The notes beneath the pieces are model-generated. The model was not told the DNA's origin and made no database searches. It saw only the letters and a list, made by a program, of their open reading frames with translations. Below, one piece after another: positions 1 through 6,984 of a DNA stretch of 7,909 nt. Position 1 is the stretch's first letter, and each line of letters starts with the position of its first letter. Source of the stretch: Gemmatimonadaceae bacterium (GTDB lineage: Bacteria > Gemmatimonadota > Gemmatimonadetes > Gemmatimonadales > Gemmatimonadaceae); contig JACCRL010000289.1 of the NCBI GenBank assembly GCA_013813605.1, forward strand, positions 1 to 7,909, given 5' to 3'. Both the position numbers and the translations under genes were made by a program.

Positions 1-349
1 TTTCCCGGACGGCCGCCCGCAGGTCCAGAACGCGCGCGCCGGGCTCGTATAGAAATACATCAGGATCTTCCGCTTCGTCTGCACCAGTCTCGGCGAATAT
101 GAGATGAACTTCCTCACCGGCAGGCACCGACACTTCCTCCAGGCACTTTCTGCACGGAAGCGTGGCGGAGCCCTTGAGGTGCCCGCTGAAGTAGAATCTC
201 CCCTCTCCCGCCGACGACAGGCGCCCCGTCACGTCGATGGGGGCGGCAGGAAGGGCATCGCCCTCCTCCCAGATAGAATCGTCGGGCGCGACCGAACCAT
301 CGACCTGCGTGGCTTTGGCTTCGAGAGACCGGATGTCGAAGGACAGCAT
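1..349 (-). CDS. DUF177/YceD family protein, 5' part (cut by left edge)
   Basis: The first 116 codons are visible and the gene runs off the left edge. I translated it by hand from the ATG at 349. It begins MLSFDIRSLEAKA, has a CRKC pair (Cys66 and Cys69) after a run of beta-type sequence, and later reads VLDLRAAVRE. A CxxC pair followed by an acidic stretch and a 'DL...VRE' segment is the pattern of DUF177 (YceD). Members of this family have been linked to 23S rRNA accumulation and usually sit just before rpmF (ribosomal protein L32). I therefore expect rpmF just beyond the left edge, but cannot see it. The start is preceded by a weak purine stretch, AAAGGG, only about 3 nt before the ATG. 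The family call is from motif memory; the molecular role is not settled for the family. Confidence 0.8.
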   Translation of the reverse strand, partial: MLSFDIRSLEAKATQVDGSVAPDDSIWEEGDALPAAPIDVTGRLSSAGEGRFYFSGHLKGSATLPCRKCLEEVSVPAGEEVHLIFAETGADEAEDPDVFLYEPGARVLDLRAAVRE

Positions 350-369
350 AAGCCCTTTAAGCTAGCGGG

Positions 370-397
370 TTTATGCAGTCGGTTCCAGTGCCGTCAG
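370..397 (-). promoter_or_regulatory. Possible weak promoter ahead of the DUF177 gene
   Basis: On the minus strand CTGACG (392-397) and CATAAA (370-375) are separated by 16 bases. They lie in the 75-bp gap between ndk and the DUF177 gene, about 20 bases before its ATG. Each hexamer departs from the sigma-70 consensus, so this is only a candidate. It fits the idea that the DUF177 gene starts a new unit, because this is the widest gap in the window. Confidence 0.2.
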
Positions 398-417
398 GGG
401 AGCCGTGCGGCGCTCCC
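398..417 (-). terminator. Hairpin just after ndk, possible weak terminator
   Basis: GGGAGC and GCTCCC (398-403 and 412-417) form a perfect 6-bp GC-rich stem with an 8-nt loop, starting about 8 bases after the ndk stop codon. No T-rich tract follows it on the minus strand, so it is not a standard intrinsic terminator. It may slow transcription or protect the 3' end of the upstream mRNA, or it may be chance in GC-rich DNA. Confidence 0.2.
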
Positions 418-424
418 GGCAACC

Positions 425-844
425 TCAGACCAGCTCGGCCTCGGGAAAGAAAAACCGCGCCTCGCGCTCGGCGTTTTCGTCCGAGTCGGAAGCGTGAATC
501 GCGTTGCGCTCCTTCGACTCCGCGAAAAGCTTTCGCACCGTCCCCGCCTCGGCCTCGGCCGGGTCGGTGGCGCCGATCGTCTTGCGGAGGTGCGCCACCG
601 CATCGGCTCGCTCGAGGACGAGCGGCATGCACTTGCCCGAAGTCATGAAGCTGGTCAGTGACCCGAAGAAGGGGCGCTCCCTGTGAACCTCGTAGAAGGC
701 GCCAGCCTGGGCATCGCTGAGCTTGAGCACCCGCGCAGCGATGACCTTGAATCCTGCCTTCTCGAGGTGCGCCACGATTGAGCCTGCTTTCCCGGCTCCG
801 AAAGCATCGGGCTTGACGATCGTAAGAGTTCTGTTGCCAGCCAT
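425..844 (-). CDS. ndk: Nucleoside diphosphate kinase
   Basis: This cytoplasmic enzyme moves the gamma phosphate from ATP to other NDPs through a phosphohistidine intermediate. The product is 139 residues, a normal length. It opens with RTLTIVKPDA, giving the nucleotide-binding Lys11. The active-site block NAIHASDSDENAERE carries the catalytic His117. Other family positions are present: Tyr51, Phe59, Arg87, Thr93, Arg104, Asn114 and Glu128. The residue after the catalytic His is Ala where Gly is commoner; both are tolerated in the family. The gene starts 17 bases after the sucD stop. That gap is AT-rich and has no recognisable Shine-Dalgarno, so translation may depend on ribosomes leaving sucD or on an unstructured leader. 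Its place beside sucCD is sensible, because Ndk interconverts the ATP or GTP made by succinyl-CoA synthetase with other NTPs. Confidence 0.97.
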   Translation of the reverse strand: MAGNRTLTIVKPDAFGAGKAGSIVAHLEKAGFKVIAARVLKLSDAQAGAFYEVHRERPFFGSLTSFMTSGKCMPLVLERADAVAHLRKTIGATDPAEAEAGTVRKLFAESKERNAIHASDSDENAEREARFFFPEAELV

Positions 845-861
845 GATTTTATTGGGGTGGA

Positions 862-1734
862 TTAGCGCATCGCGCGCTTGAGTAAATCGACGACGTCGAT
901 GGGCCGCTTCGCCACACCGACACCGTTTTCTTCGAACGCCTGCATTTTCTCGGCAGCCGTTCCAGCGGAGCCGGATATGATTGCGCCAGCGTGTCCCATG
1001 CGGCGCCCGGGCGGCGCCGTCTGCCCGGCAATGAAGCCGACGACTGGCTTGGTCATCTTCTCCTTGACGAATTTCGCGGCGTCCTGCTCATCCGTGCCGC
1101 CGATTTCGCCGATCATGACCACCGCCGTCGTCTTTGCATCCTTCTCGAACGCCTCGAGACAGTCGATGAAGTTGGTGCCGTTAATGGGATCGCCCCCGAT
1201 TCCGACGCAGGTGGTCTGACCCATCTTCGCGCGCGTCATCTGGTAAACGACTTCGTACGTCAGCGTGCCGGAGCGGCTGACAAGACCGATTGGCCCCGGC
1301 GTGCAGATGCGCCCGGGAATGATTCCGACCTTGGATTCCCCCGGAGAGATCAGACCGGGACAATTCGGCCCGAGGAGTCGCGAGCCCTTTTCCCGCACGT
1401 AGAGATAGACGCGCGTCATGTCGAGCACGGGAACGCCTTCGGTGATGCAGACAATGAAGGGAATGCGTGCATCGGCCGCTTCCATCATCGCATCGGCGGC
1501 GAACATCGGCGGGACGTAGATGACCGTCGCGTTCGCACCGGTTTGCTTCACTGCCTCGGCGACGGTGTTGAAGATCGGAACCTTCTCCTCGAACTTCTGG
1601 CCGCCCTTCCCCGGCGTGACGCCACCGACGACCTGGGTGCCGTACTCGATCATCTGCTTCGCGTGGAACGAGCCATCCCGGCCGGTAATTCCCTGGACGA
1701 GCAACCTCGTATTCTTATCGACGAAGATGCTCAC
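862..1734 (-). CDS. sucD: Succinyl-CoA synthetase, alpha subunit
   Basis: This is the alpha subunit of the TCA-cycle ligase that converts succinyl-CoA, phosphate and NDP to succinate, CoA and NTP. The protein has 290 residues, normal for the family. The CoA-binding Rossmann part opens with VQGITGRDG (residues 13-21). [14 protein letters not shown] lies near residues 120-133 and GEIGG at 209-213. The catalytic histidine is His248 in [16 protein letters not shown], which also forms the phosphate-binding loop of the ligase domain. The start is GTG at 1734, overlapping the sucC stop as GTGA, with AAGG (1739-1742) and GGGGAG (1744-1749) upstream. The overlap implies translational coupling, as expected for two subunits made in equal amounts. 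Nothing unusual is seen. Confidence 0.98.
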   Translation of the reverse strand: MSIFVDKNTRLLVQGITGRDGSFHAKQMIEYGTQVVGGVTPGKGGQKFEEKVPIFNTVAEAVKQTGANATVIYVPPMFAADAMMEAADARIPFIVCITEGVPVLDMTRVYLYVREKGSRLLGPNCPGLISPGESKVGIIPGRICTPGPIGLVSRSGTLTYEVVYQMTRAKMGQTTCVGIGGDPINGTNFIDCLEAFEKDAKTTAVVMIGEIGGTDEQDAAKFVKEKMTKPVVGFIAGQTAPPGRRMGHAGAIISGSAGTAAEKMQAFEENGVGVAKRPIDVVDLLKRAMR

Positions 1735-2876
1735 GCGACCTTGCTCCCCGTCGCCAGGGCGACGGCCTTCTTCACTGCTTCGTCCATGTCGGTCATCGCC
1801 GATAGTCCATTCTCCGTCAGGATCTTGAGCGCGATCTCTTCGTTCGTCCCGGTGAGCCGTATGACGAGCGGGACCTTGAGCGGATTCTCCTTGATCGCGG
1901 TGACGATCCCGTTGGCGACATCGTCGGTGCGCGTAATGCCGCCGAAGATGTTGAAGAGGATCGCCTTGACGTTCGGATCGCTCGTAATGATGCGCAGCGC
2001 GTTGACGACCTTTTCGGGATTGGATGAGCCACCGATGTCGAGAAAGTTCGCCGGCTCGCCGCCGTAGTACTTGACCAGGTCCATCGTCGCCATCGCGAGT
2101 CCGGCGCCGTTCACCACGCAGCCGACGTTTCCGTCGAGCTTGATGAACGTGAGGTTGGCCTCTCTGGCGGCTACTTCGCTACGCTCTTCCGACGACTCGT
2201 CGCGAAGTGCGGCGATCTCGGGGAGACGGTCGAGCTCATTGTCGTCAACAACCATCTTCGCATCGAGGGCAATGACTTCCCCGGTGGGCGTCGTCACGAG
2301 CGGATTGATCTCGGCAAGCGATGCTCCCGAGGCGACGAACGCGGCGTAGAGCTGCTGTAGAATCTTTGCCGCCGCGCGCGCCTGCTTCACATCCTTGTAC
2401 AGGAAGAAGCCAAGCTGCATCGCCTCGAAACCCTGCAGACCATAGCGCGGATCGACGGCGTGACGAAGAATCTTGTCGGGAGTTTTGGCGGCGACCTCCT
2501 CGATGTCGATTCCGCCGGCGGGACTCACCATGAAGACGGCCTTTTTTGATGCGCGGTCAACGATGATGCCGGCGTATGCCTCCGTCGCAATGTCCGCCGC
2601 GGGAGTCACGAGTACCTTCTGCACCGGCAGATCCTTGATCTTCAGCTTGAGTATGTCGCGCGCGACCTTCTTGGCTTCCTCGGGCGTCTTCGCGAGCTTC
2701 ACGCCGCCCGCTTTGCCCCTGCCCCCGGCATGTACCTGCGCCTTTACGACGACGGTGCCGCCGTAGCTCATCGCGATCGACTCCGCTTCTTCGGCGGTGA
2801 TGGCGATCTCACCCGGGGGAATGGGAATGCCGTGCTTCCGGAAGATCTCCTTAGCCTGGTATTCGTGGATATTCAC
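1731..2876 (-). CDS. sucC: Succinyl-CoA synthetase, beta subunit (ADP/GDP-forming)
   Basis: This is the nucleotide-binding beta subunit, pairing with SucD. I place the start at the GTG at 2876, giving 381 residues that begin [17 protein letters not shown], the standard SucC N terminus. A longer in-frame extension to 2969 exists but runs through the 3' end of arcC and has no family similarity. The GTG start is preceded by GGAG with a 5-nt spacer. The ATP-grasp domain shows Lys45 in [17 protein letters not shown] and the AEINPL motif (Asn191). Asp205 is in [11 protein letters not shown]. The C-terminal domain has [20 protein letters not shown] (248-267), PANFLDIGG (275-283) and [11 protein letters not shown] (308-318). 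I cannot tell ATP from GTP specificity by eye. Confidence 0.97.
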   Translation of the reverse strand: MNIHEYQAKEIFRKHGIPIPPGEIAITAEEAESIAMSYGGTVVVKAQVHAGGRGKAGGVKLAKTPEEAKKVARDILKLKIKDLPVQKVLVTPAADIATEAYAGIIVDRASKKAVFMVSPAGGIDIEEVAAKTPDKILRHAVDPRYGLQGFEAMQLGFFLYKDVKQARAAAKILQQLYAAFVASGASLAEINPLVTTPTGEVIALDAKMVVDDNELDRLPEIAALRDESSEERSEVAAREANLTFIKLDGNVGCVVNGAGLAMATMDLVKYYGGEPANFLDIGGSSNPEKVVNALRIITSDPNVKAILFNIFGGITRTDDVANGIVTAIKENPLKVPLVIRLTGTNEEIALKILTENGLSAMTDMDEAVKKAVALATGSKVA

Positions 2877-2929
2877 TCTGACTCCGGTACGCGCGGCGAA
2901 CGCGCGATAATATCTGGATTGAGAATCAT
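2873..2929 (-). other. 18-codon reading frame bridging arcC and sucC (possible coupling mini-ORF)
   Basis: An ATG at 2929 overlaps the arcC stop codon as ATGA. The frame runs 18 codons ([18 protein letters not shown]) and ends in a TGA that overlaps the sucC GTG start as GTGA. It therefore fills the arcC-sucC gap exactly, overlapping at both ends. I see no clear Shine-Dalgarno before its ATG, and the peptide resembles nothing I know. It could carry ribosomes across the gap, or it could be chance; a frame this short arises easily. Confidence 0.2.
2882..2885 (-). promoter_or_regulatory. sucC: Ribosome binding site deciding the sucC start
   Basis: GGAG on the minus strand lies 5 bases before the GTG at 2876. 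It supports the GTG over the longer in-frame start at 2969, and agrees with the conserved SucC N terminus NIHEYQAKE that follows the GTG. Confidence 0.7.
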
Positions 2930-3873
2930 GGGAGGATCTGCGTTCCGCCCGTCCCTTGAACCGCGGCACGGCCGCGGCTTAGCTCGGTAATAATGGCACG
3001 TCCCCGAGTCGCACGCACGTAATCCGCAGCGGCGGCGACCTTCGGCGCCATGCTCCCTTCGCCGAACGCACCGTCCTTCGCGAGCCGGTCCGCCTCGGCA
3101 ACAGTAAGGGTGGCGAAAGACTTCTGCTCGGGCGTTCCCCAGCCCGTGTACACAGCATCGACGTCCGTAAGTATCAGGAACAAATCAGCGCCGAGAGCGG
3201 TGGCGAGAACCGCAGCGGCGAGATCCTTGTCGACGACGGCGTCGACGCCTTCGAGTCCGAGGCGCTTATCACGGTAAACGGGAATTCCCCCACCGCCGCA
3301 CGAGATGACGACCGTATCGCGGTCGATCAGGGTGCGGATGGTCGCGAGCTCATGAATGGCGATCGGCCGCGGGCTACCAACGACGCGGCGAAAATGTCCC
3401 TTGGCGTCCTTTCTTATCGCGTGCCCCTGCTTCGTCAGCTCCTTCGCGCGGGCCTCCGGCAGACCGTGACCGATGAATTTCTTTGGCTTCCTGAGCGCCG
3501 GATCGTCGGCGGCGACCTCGACCTGGGTGAGCACGGTCACGACATCGCGGTCGCTTCCGGCGGCCCGTAGCGCGTTCTCGAGTGACTGCTGAAGCATGTA
3601 TCCAATCCACCCCGCTGTCCCGGCGACCAATACGCCGAGTGGCAGCGGCGCGACCTCGGCGCGGGCTGTTTCGTTGCGCACAAGCTCATCGCCAACCTGT
3701 GGGCCGTTGCCGTGCACGACCGCGACCCTCCAGCCATCGAGCACAAGGTCCACGATCGGTCCGAGGCTCGAGCGCGTATGGCGAAACTGGTCACCGATGG
3801 TGGAGCGCTCGCCTGGGGGCGAGAGCGCGTTGCCTCCCACCGCGATGACCGCGGTGCGGGTTGGCGACTTCAC
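2926..3873 (-). CDS. arcC: Carbamate kinase
   Basis: A cytoplasmic amino-acid-kinase-fold enzyme that interconverts carbamoyl phosphate + ADP with carbamate + ATP, usually the ATP-yielding last step of arginine deiminase or related ureido catabolism. It has 315 residues, the normal length. Motifs in order: AVGGNALSP (11-19), VVHGNGPQVGDE (52-63), WIGYMLQQSL (89-98), GHFRRVVGSPRP (159-170), ISCGGGGIPV (190-199), VDKD (214-217), ILTDVDAVYTGW (234-245), FGEGSMAPKV (270-279). The start is GTG at 3873, overlapping the upstream stop as GTGA, so translation is probably coupled. In the usual T/S-Q-G-x-IGY motif the glutamine is replaced by Ala87 (VAGTAGWIGY). No arginine deiminase or ornithine carbamoyltransferase gene lies nearby. 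Family assignment is firm; the metabolic source of carbamoyl phosphate is unknown. Confidence 0.95.
   Translation of the reverse strand: MKSPTRTAVIAVGGNALSPPGERSTIGDQFRHTRSSLGPIVDLVLDGWRVAVVHGNGPQVGDELVRNETARAEVAPLPLGVLVAGTAGWIGYMLQQSLENALRAAGSDRDVVTVLTQVEVAADDPALRKPKKFIGHGLPEARAKELTKQGHAIRKDAKGHFRRVVGSPRPIAIHELATIRTLIDRDTVVISCGGGGIPVYRDKRLGLEGVDAVVDKDLAAAVLATALGADLFLILTDVDAVYTGWGTPEQKSFATLTVAEADRLAKDGAFGEGSMAPKVAAAADYVRATRGRAIITELSRGRAAVQGTGGTQILP
2961..2977 (-). repeat. Short perfect inverted repeat at the 3' end of arcC
   Basis: CCGCGGC, a 3-base spacer (ACG), then GCCGCGG: a 7-bp perfect GC-only stem. It lies inside arcC about 35 bases before its stop. No T tract follows it, so it is not a normal terminator. 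It could form an RNA hairpin ahead of sucC, but codon composition in GC-rich DNA can also produce it. Confidence 0.3.
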
Positions 3874-5609
3874 CGCGGCGGTGGGGCGAGGAGCATGCCG
3901 AGCGAATCGTACGCAAGGCCGAACGCGGCGAGGTCGGCGGCCGTGAGCGACGCTCTCATGCTGTTGTAAAGTCTTGTCACCGCGGCGCGGAAGGTGGAAT
4001 CACCCGCCGTCAGCGGAGACTCTGTTGGCAATGCAGCCCACGGCTGCGCGGTGAGCTGTCGGAGGATTCCCGGCGCACGAATGTCTGCCGAATGCGAAAA
4101 CGCGTCGAGCCACGCATCCGCGAACGGGTCACGCGCCTGATCGGTAGCAAGCATCACCTTCCCCGTCCGGGCGCTCACGAGCGCGGTTGCGGCATGGTGG
4201 AAATAACCGCGCTCCTCCGATGCTATTACTCGCCGCGAGCTCAGCGGGTATGTCGTCGACGACGTGTACAGCTCGAGTCTCCAGTACAGAGTATCGGCGT
4301 GGAAAAAGGGCCTCAGCGCGGTGCCCTGTGCGAAGACCGGAGCCACGGCACTGACGCGATTTCGCACATCGCGGACCGAAACGAGTCGCGCTCGGCGTGG
4401 GATCGAGTCAGACATCAGCGCCAGCGAGCGATGAGCCCATGCGTTTGCAACGCGGACCATGCCGTCGCCAAGGGGCGGCGCGGCGACGTCGAGCTGCGGC
4501 TCGCTGACCACTGCCAGGCCCCTCGCGAACGGGTAGACGAGCGAGTCCCGCGCCAACGCGTGCTCGACGATCGCGTCAGTGCCGCCGGTCTCAGCAGGCG
4601 CCTCGACGGCGGCGCCGGGGTTTCGGCTTTCCATCGACAGCGCCGGAATCGAATAGGCCCGGCGCGTAAACTCGGCCCGCGTCGCGACGTAAGGAACTTC
4701 ACGCTCGCGGCGTGTAGCCGGGGTGCCCATTCTCGCCACTGCGAAGGGCACGACTTGCTTCACCAGTATCGAGAGGATGATCACCACCGTTACCGCGATG
4801 AAGCTCGTGCGGAGCTGGCCGGTCCAGCCGCTGAAAAAGACGGTGACCGCGGCGGCAACTGTGGCGATGGACAATAGCAGAAGCCCCGGCAGCAGCCAGC
4901 GGTGATCGACGAAGGAAAACGCGCCCCCCTCACCGCTGCCCCTCGCCAGCAGTCCGTACGCGGCAAGCCGGTAGCTCCAGGTAGTCATCAACAGCAGAAG
5001 TCCGGCGAGAATGCTCAGATGCCTGCGCACCCGCGCCGTCATGTGAAGACTGCCGCGCTCCCAGCGAAACCCCGGCGTCAGTGCGTACAACCCGACCACG
5101 ATCGCAGTGACGACGACAAGCAGCAGCATCGCCCACCCGTATACCGCCCTCTCGAGCGGAAGCCACGTGATGTAGAAGGAAAGATCGTGCTTGAAGTAGG
5201 GGTCGCTCTCGCGGAAGGTCAGGCCGAGCCGCGCCGCCGCAACGAGTGTCCATCCGGGGAGCGCCGGAGAAAGGAGGAGTGCGATGGCCGCTGAAAGCGC
5301 GAGTGCAAACCGGTCCAGATATCGGCGCGGCACCGCCTCCCCGAACTCGACGTTCGCCAGACGCCGCGGCAGCGTGAGCGAGCCAATGCTACGGCGGAGT
5401 ATGGAAAAGTTGACGAACGCGGCGAGGGTCGCGAGACCAAGCCCCAGCGTCCAGACGAGCAGCATGGTGGTGGTCCGCTCCGACCACAGCGGCGAAGCGC
5501 CCATCGCCCGGTACCAGGCGTAGCTCGCGTACAACGAAGAGAGCCCGCGCCCGCCAACGAGGATCACAGCCGCGGTGACGATCCCGTAGACGATTCGCCG
5601 GCGGGGCAT
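3870..5609 (-). CDS. Compact UPF0182 (COG1615) integral membrane protein
   Basis: About 579 residues from the ATG at 5609; a GTG one codon upstream (5612) is also possible, with AAGG before both. Seven hydrophobic helices fall near residues 7-23, 46-70, 103-123, 157-177, 197-218, 238-262 and 268-290, followed by a long soluble, probably extracytoplasmic part. UPF0182 landmarks are ESDPYFKHDLSFYITWLP (135-152), RRHLSIL (196-202), EVPYVATRAEFTRRAYSI (305-322), VRDVRNRVSAVAPVF (413-427), YWRLELYTSSTTYPLSSR (443-460) and TGKVMLATDQARDPFADAW (483-501). The C terminus resembles the usual UPF0182 end. Family members are commonly 850-1000 residues with no established function. Here the segment between the TRxAY block and the RV..APV block is much shortened. 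The gene overlaps arcC by 4 bases and starts about 4 bases after the mutase stop. No function is inferred. Confidence 0.85.
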   Translation of the reverse strand: MPRRRIVYGIVTAAVILVGGRGLSSLYASYAWYRAMGASPLWSERTTTMLLVWTLGLGLATLAAFVNFSILRRSIGSLTLPRRLANVEFGEAVPRRYLDRFALALSAAIALLLSPALPGWTLVAAARLGLTFRESDPYFKHDLSFYITWLPLERAVYGWAMLLLVVVTAIVVGLYALTPGFRWERGSLHMTARVRRHLSILAGLLLLMTTWSYRLAAYGLLARGSGEGGAFSFVDHRWLLPGLLLLSIATVAAAVTVFFSGWTGQLRTSFIAVTVVIILSILVKQVVPFAVARMGTPATRREREVPYVATRAEFTRRAYSIPALSMESRNPGAAVEAPAETGGTDAIVEHALARDSLVYPFARGLAVVSEPQLDVAAPPLGDGMVRVANAWAHRSLALMSDSIPRRARLVSVRDVRNRVSAVAPVFAQGTALRPFFHADTLYWRLELYTSSTTYPLSSRRVIASEERGYFHHAATALVSARTGKVMLATDQARDPFADAWLDAFSHSADIRAPGILRQLTAQPWAALPTESPLTAGDSTFRAAVTRLYNSMRASLTAADLAAFGLAYDSLGMLLAPPPR

Positions 5610-5613
5610 CACA

Positions 5614-6981
5614 TCAGACCTTCACGCCCTTTTGACGGAGCCAGCCTTCCATCTCATCGCGGATTCGCGCCAGATCCTGCTCGGTACGCGCCTCGAATCT
5701 CATCACCAGCACCGGCTGCGTGTTCGAAGCGCGGATCAACCCCCAGCCATCGCCGAAAAGCACCCGCACGCCGTCGACGGTGATCACCTCGTGCGTGGCC
5801 CCGAAATGCGCCTGCGCCTGCTTCACGATCTCGAACTTGAGGTCGTCGGCGCATTCAACGCGGAGTTCCGGAGTCGAGACGAAGCGCGGCACATCGGCGA
5901 GCAGCTCGCGCACCGTCTTTCCCGAATCGGCAACGATTCGCAGCAGGCGCGCCGCGCCGTAAAGTGCGTCGTCGAAGCCGTAGAATCCTTCCTGAAAGAA
6001 CATGTGCCCGGACATCTCGCCGGCGATGGGGGCGTGAGTCTCGTGCATCTTCTCTTCGATGAGCGAGTGTCCGGTCTTCCACATCACCGGCACACCGCCA
6101 GCTTTCGTGATTGCCTCGGGAAGTGCCTGGGAGCATTTGACGTCAAAAATGATCGACTGCCCCTTCCCCGTCCGCTCCAGCACATCGCGCGCGTAAAGAA
6201 TCAGGATGTGATCGCCCCAGATGATCTCGCCAGTGTCGTCGACCACGCCGATGCGATCGGCATCTCCGTCGAAAGCAATCCCGATTGCTGCACCCTCCTT
6301 CTTCACCGCCGCGATCAGATCGCGCACGTTCTCCGGGACGGTGGGATCGGGGTGGTGATTGGGGAACGTTCCGTCGCTCTCGCAGAACAGCTGGGTCGCG
6401 TTTATCCCGAGCCGCGGAAAGAGCAACGGTGCAACGAGGGCTCCGGCGCCGTTGCCGCAGTCGATTACCGCCTTGACCGGACGCGATAGCTTCCCGACGC
6501 GGCCCGCGATGTCATCGACGTAGCGCTCGATCACCGGCTCGCTACGCATCGTGCCAGTGCCCTTGGGAAACTTCCCGGCAACCGCCAGCTCGTACAGGTG
6601 CTGGATGTCCTGCCCATAGATCGACTTCGTCCCGAGCCCGAGCTTGAAGCCGTTGTATTCGGGCGGATTGTGCGAGCCGGTGATCATGATTCCCCCGGCG
6701 ACGTCGAGGTTGTGCTGCGCCCAGTACGCGACGGGAGTGGGAACGATCCCGATGTCGACGACGTCGATACCACATTCGAGTAGCGCCGAGGTAAGAGCAC
6801 GATGGAGCGCGGTACCGCTGGGACGGTTGTCGCGCCCGATAGCGAGCGAGCCTTTTACGCCCCGCTCGGCCAGAAATGCCGCGTAGGCGCGGCCGATGGC
6901 GGTGGCGGCCTCTTCAGTGAGATCCTTTCCGGTTACGCCACGGATGTCGTATTCGCGAAAAATCCCGCGCGAGAGAGTCAC
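5614..6981 (-). CDS. manB: Phosphomannomutase/phosphoglucomutase (alpha-D-phosphohexomutase)
   Basis: Converts hexose 6-phosphates to hexose 1-phosphates (mannose and/or glucose) for GDP-mannose and UDP-glucose supply to envelope polysaccharides; cytoplasmic. It has 455 residues, the usual length. Four signature loops are intact: the phosphoserine loop GGIMITGSHNPPEYNGFK (96-113, Ser103), the Mg-binding loop FDGDADR (237-243), the sugar-recognition loop GEMSGH (321-326) and the phosphate-binding loop RASNTQP (417-423). The N terminus FREYDIRG is typical. GEMSGH is the form seen in bifunctional PMM/PGM enzymes such as AlgC, so the choice between manB, algC and pgm symbols is a convention; phosphoglucosamine mutase is unlikely. 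The start is GTG at 6981, only 3 bases after the nuoN stop, so it is probably transcribed with the nuo genes. The UPF0182 gene follows after 4 bases. Confidence 0.93.
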   Translation of the reverse strand: MTLSRGIFREYDIRGVTGKDLTEEAATAIGRAYAAFLAERGVKGSLAIGRDNRPSGTALHRALTSALLECGIDVVDIGIVPTPVAYWAQHNLDVAGGIMITGSHNPPEYNGFKLGLGTKSIYGQDIQHLYELAVAGKFPKGTGTMRSEPVIERYVDDIAGRVGKLSRPVKAVIDCGNGAGALVAPLLFPRLGINATQLFCESDGTFPNHHPDPTVPENVRDLIAAVKKEGAAIGIAFDGDADRIGVVDDTGEIIWGDHILILYARDVLERTGKGQSIIFDVKCSQALPEAITKAGGVPVMWKTGHSLIEEKMHETHAPIAGEMSGHMFFQEGFYGFDDALYGAARLLRIVADSGKTVRELLADVPRFVSTPELRVECADDLKFEIVKQAQAHFGATHEVITVDGVRVLFGDGWGLIRASNTQPVLVMRFEARTEQDLARIRDEMEGWLRQKGVKV

Positions 6982-6984
6982 GGG

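Noticed and set aside
361..420. Possible tRNA or small RNA in the ndk-DUF177 gap
   Set aside because: I could not fold a cloverleaf or find a T-loop-like sequence. Only one short hairpin is present.
104..661. Plus-strand open frame over the DUF177 gene and ndk
   Set aside because: It crosses two real minus-strand genes and the gap between them, and has no family-like sequence.
991..2067. Long plus-strand open frame (358 codons) opposite sucD/sucC
   Set aside because: It is fully antisense to two unmistakable genes. Its Arg/Asp/His-rich composition is typical of shadow frames in GC-rich DNA, and it shows no motif.
2907..2912. TATTAT as a -10 box for a sucC promoter
   Set aside because: The region 17-18 bases upstream reads CCTCCC/TCCTCC, nothing like a -35 box. 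A single AT-rich hexamer is not enough.
2877..2969. N-terminal extension of sucC to an upstream in-frame start
   Set aside because: The extension has no similarity to SucC and overlaps arcC. The GTG at 2876 has a good Shine-Dalgarno and gives the conserved N terminus.
3861..4877. Plus-strand open frame (338 codons) opposite the UPF0182 gene
   Set aside because: Arg/Cys/His-rich translation with no recognisable domain, lying across a coding gene with clear family landmarks. It is a shadow frame.
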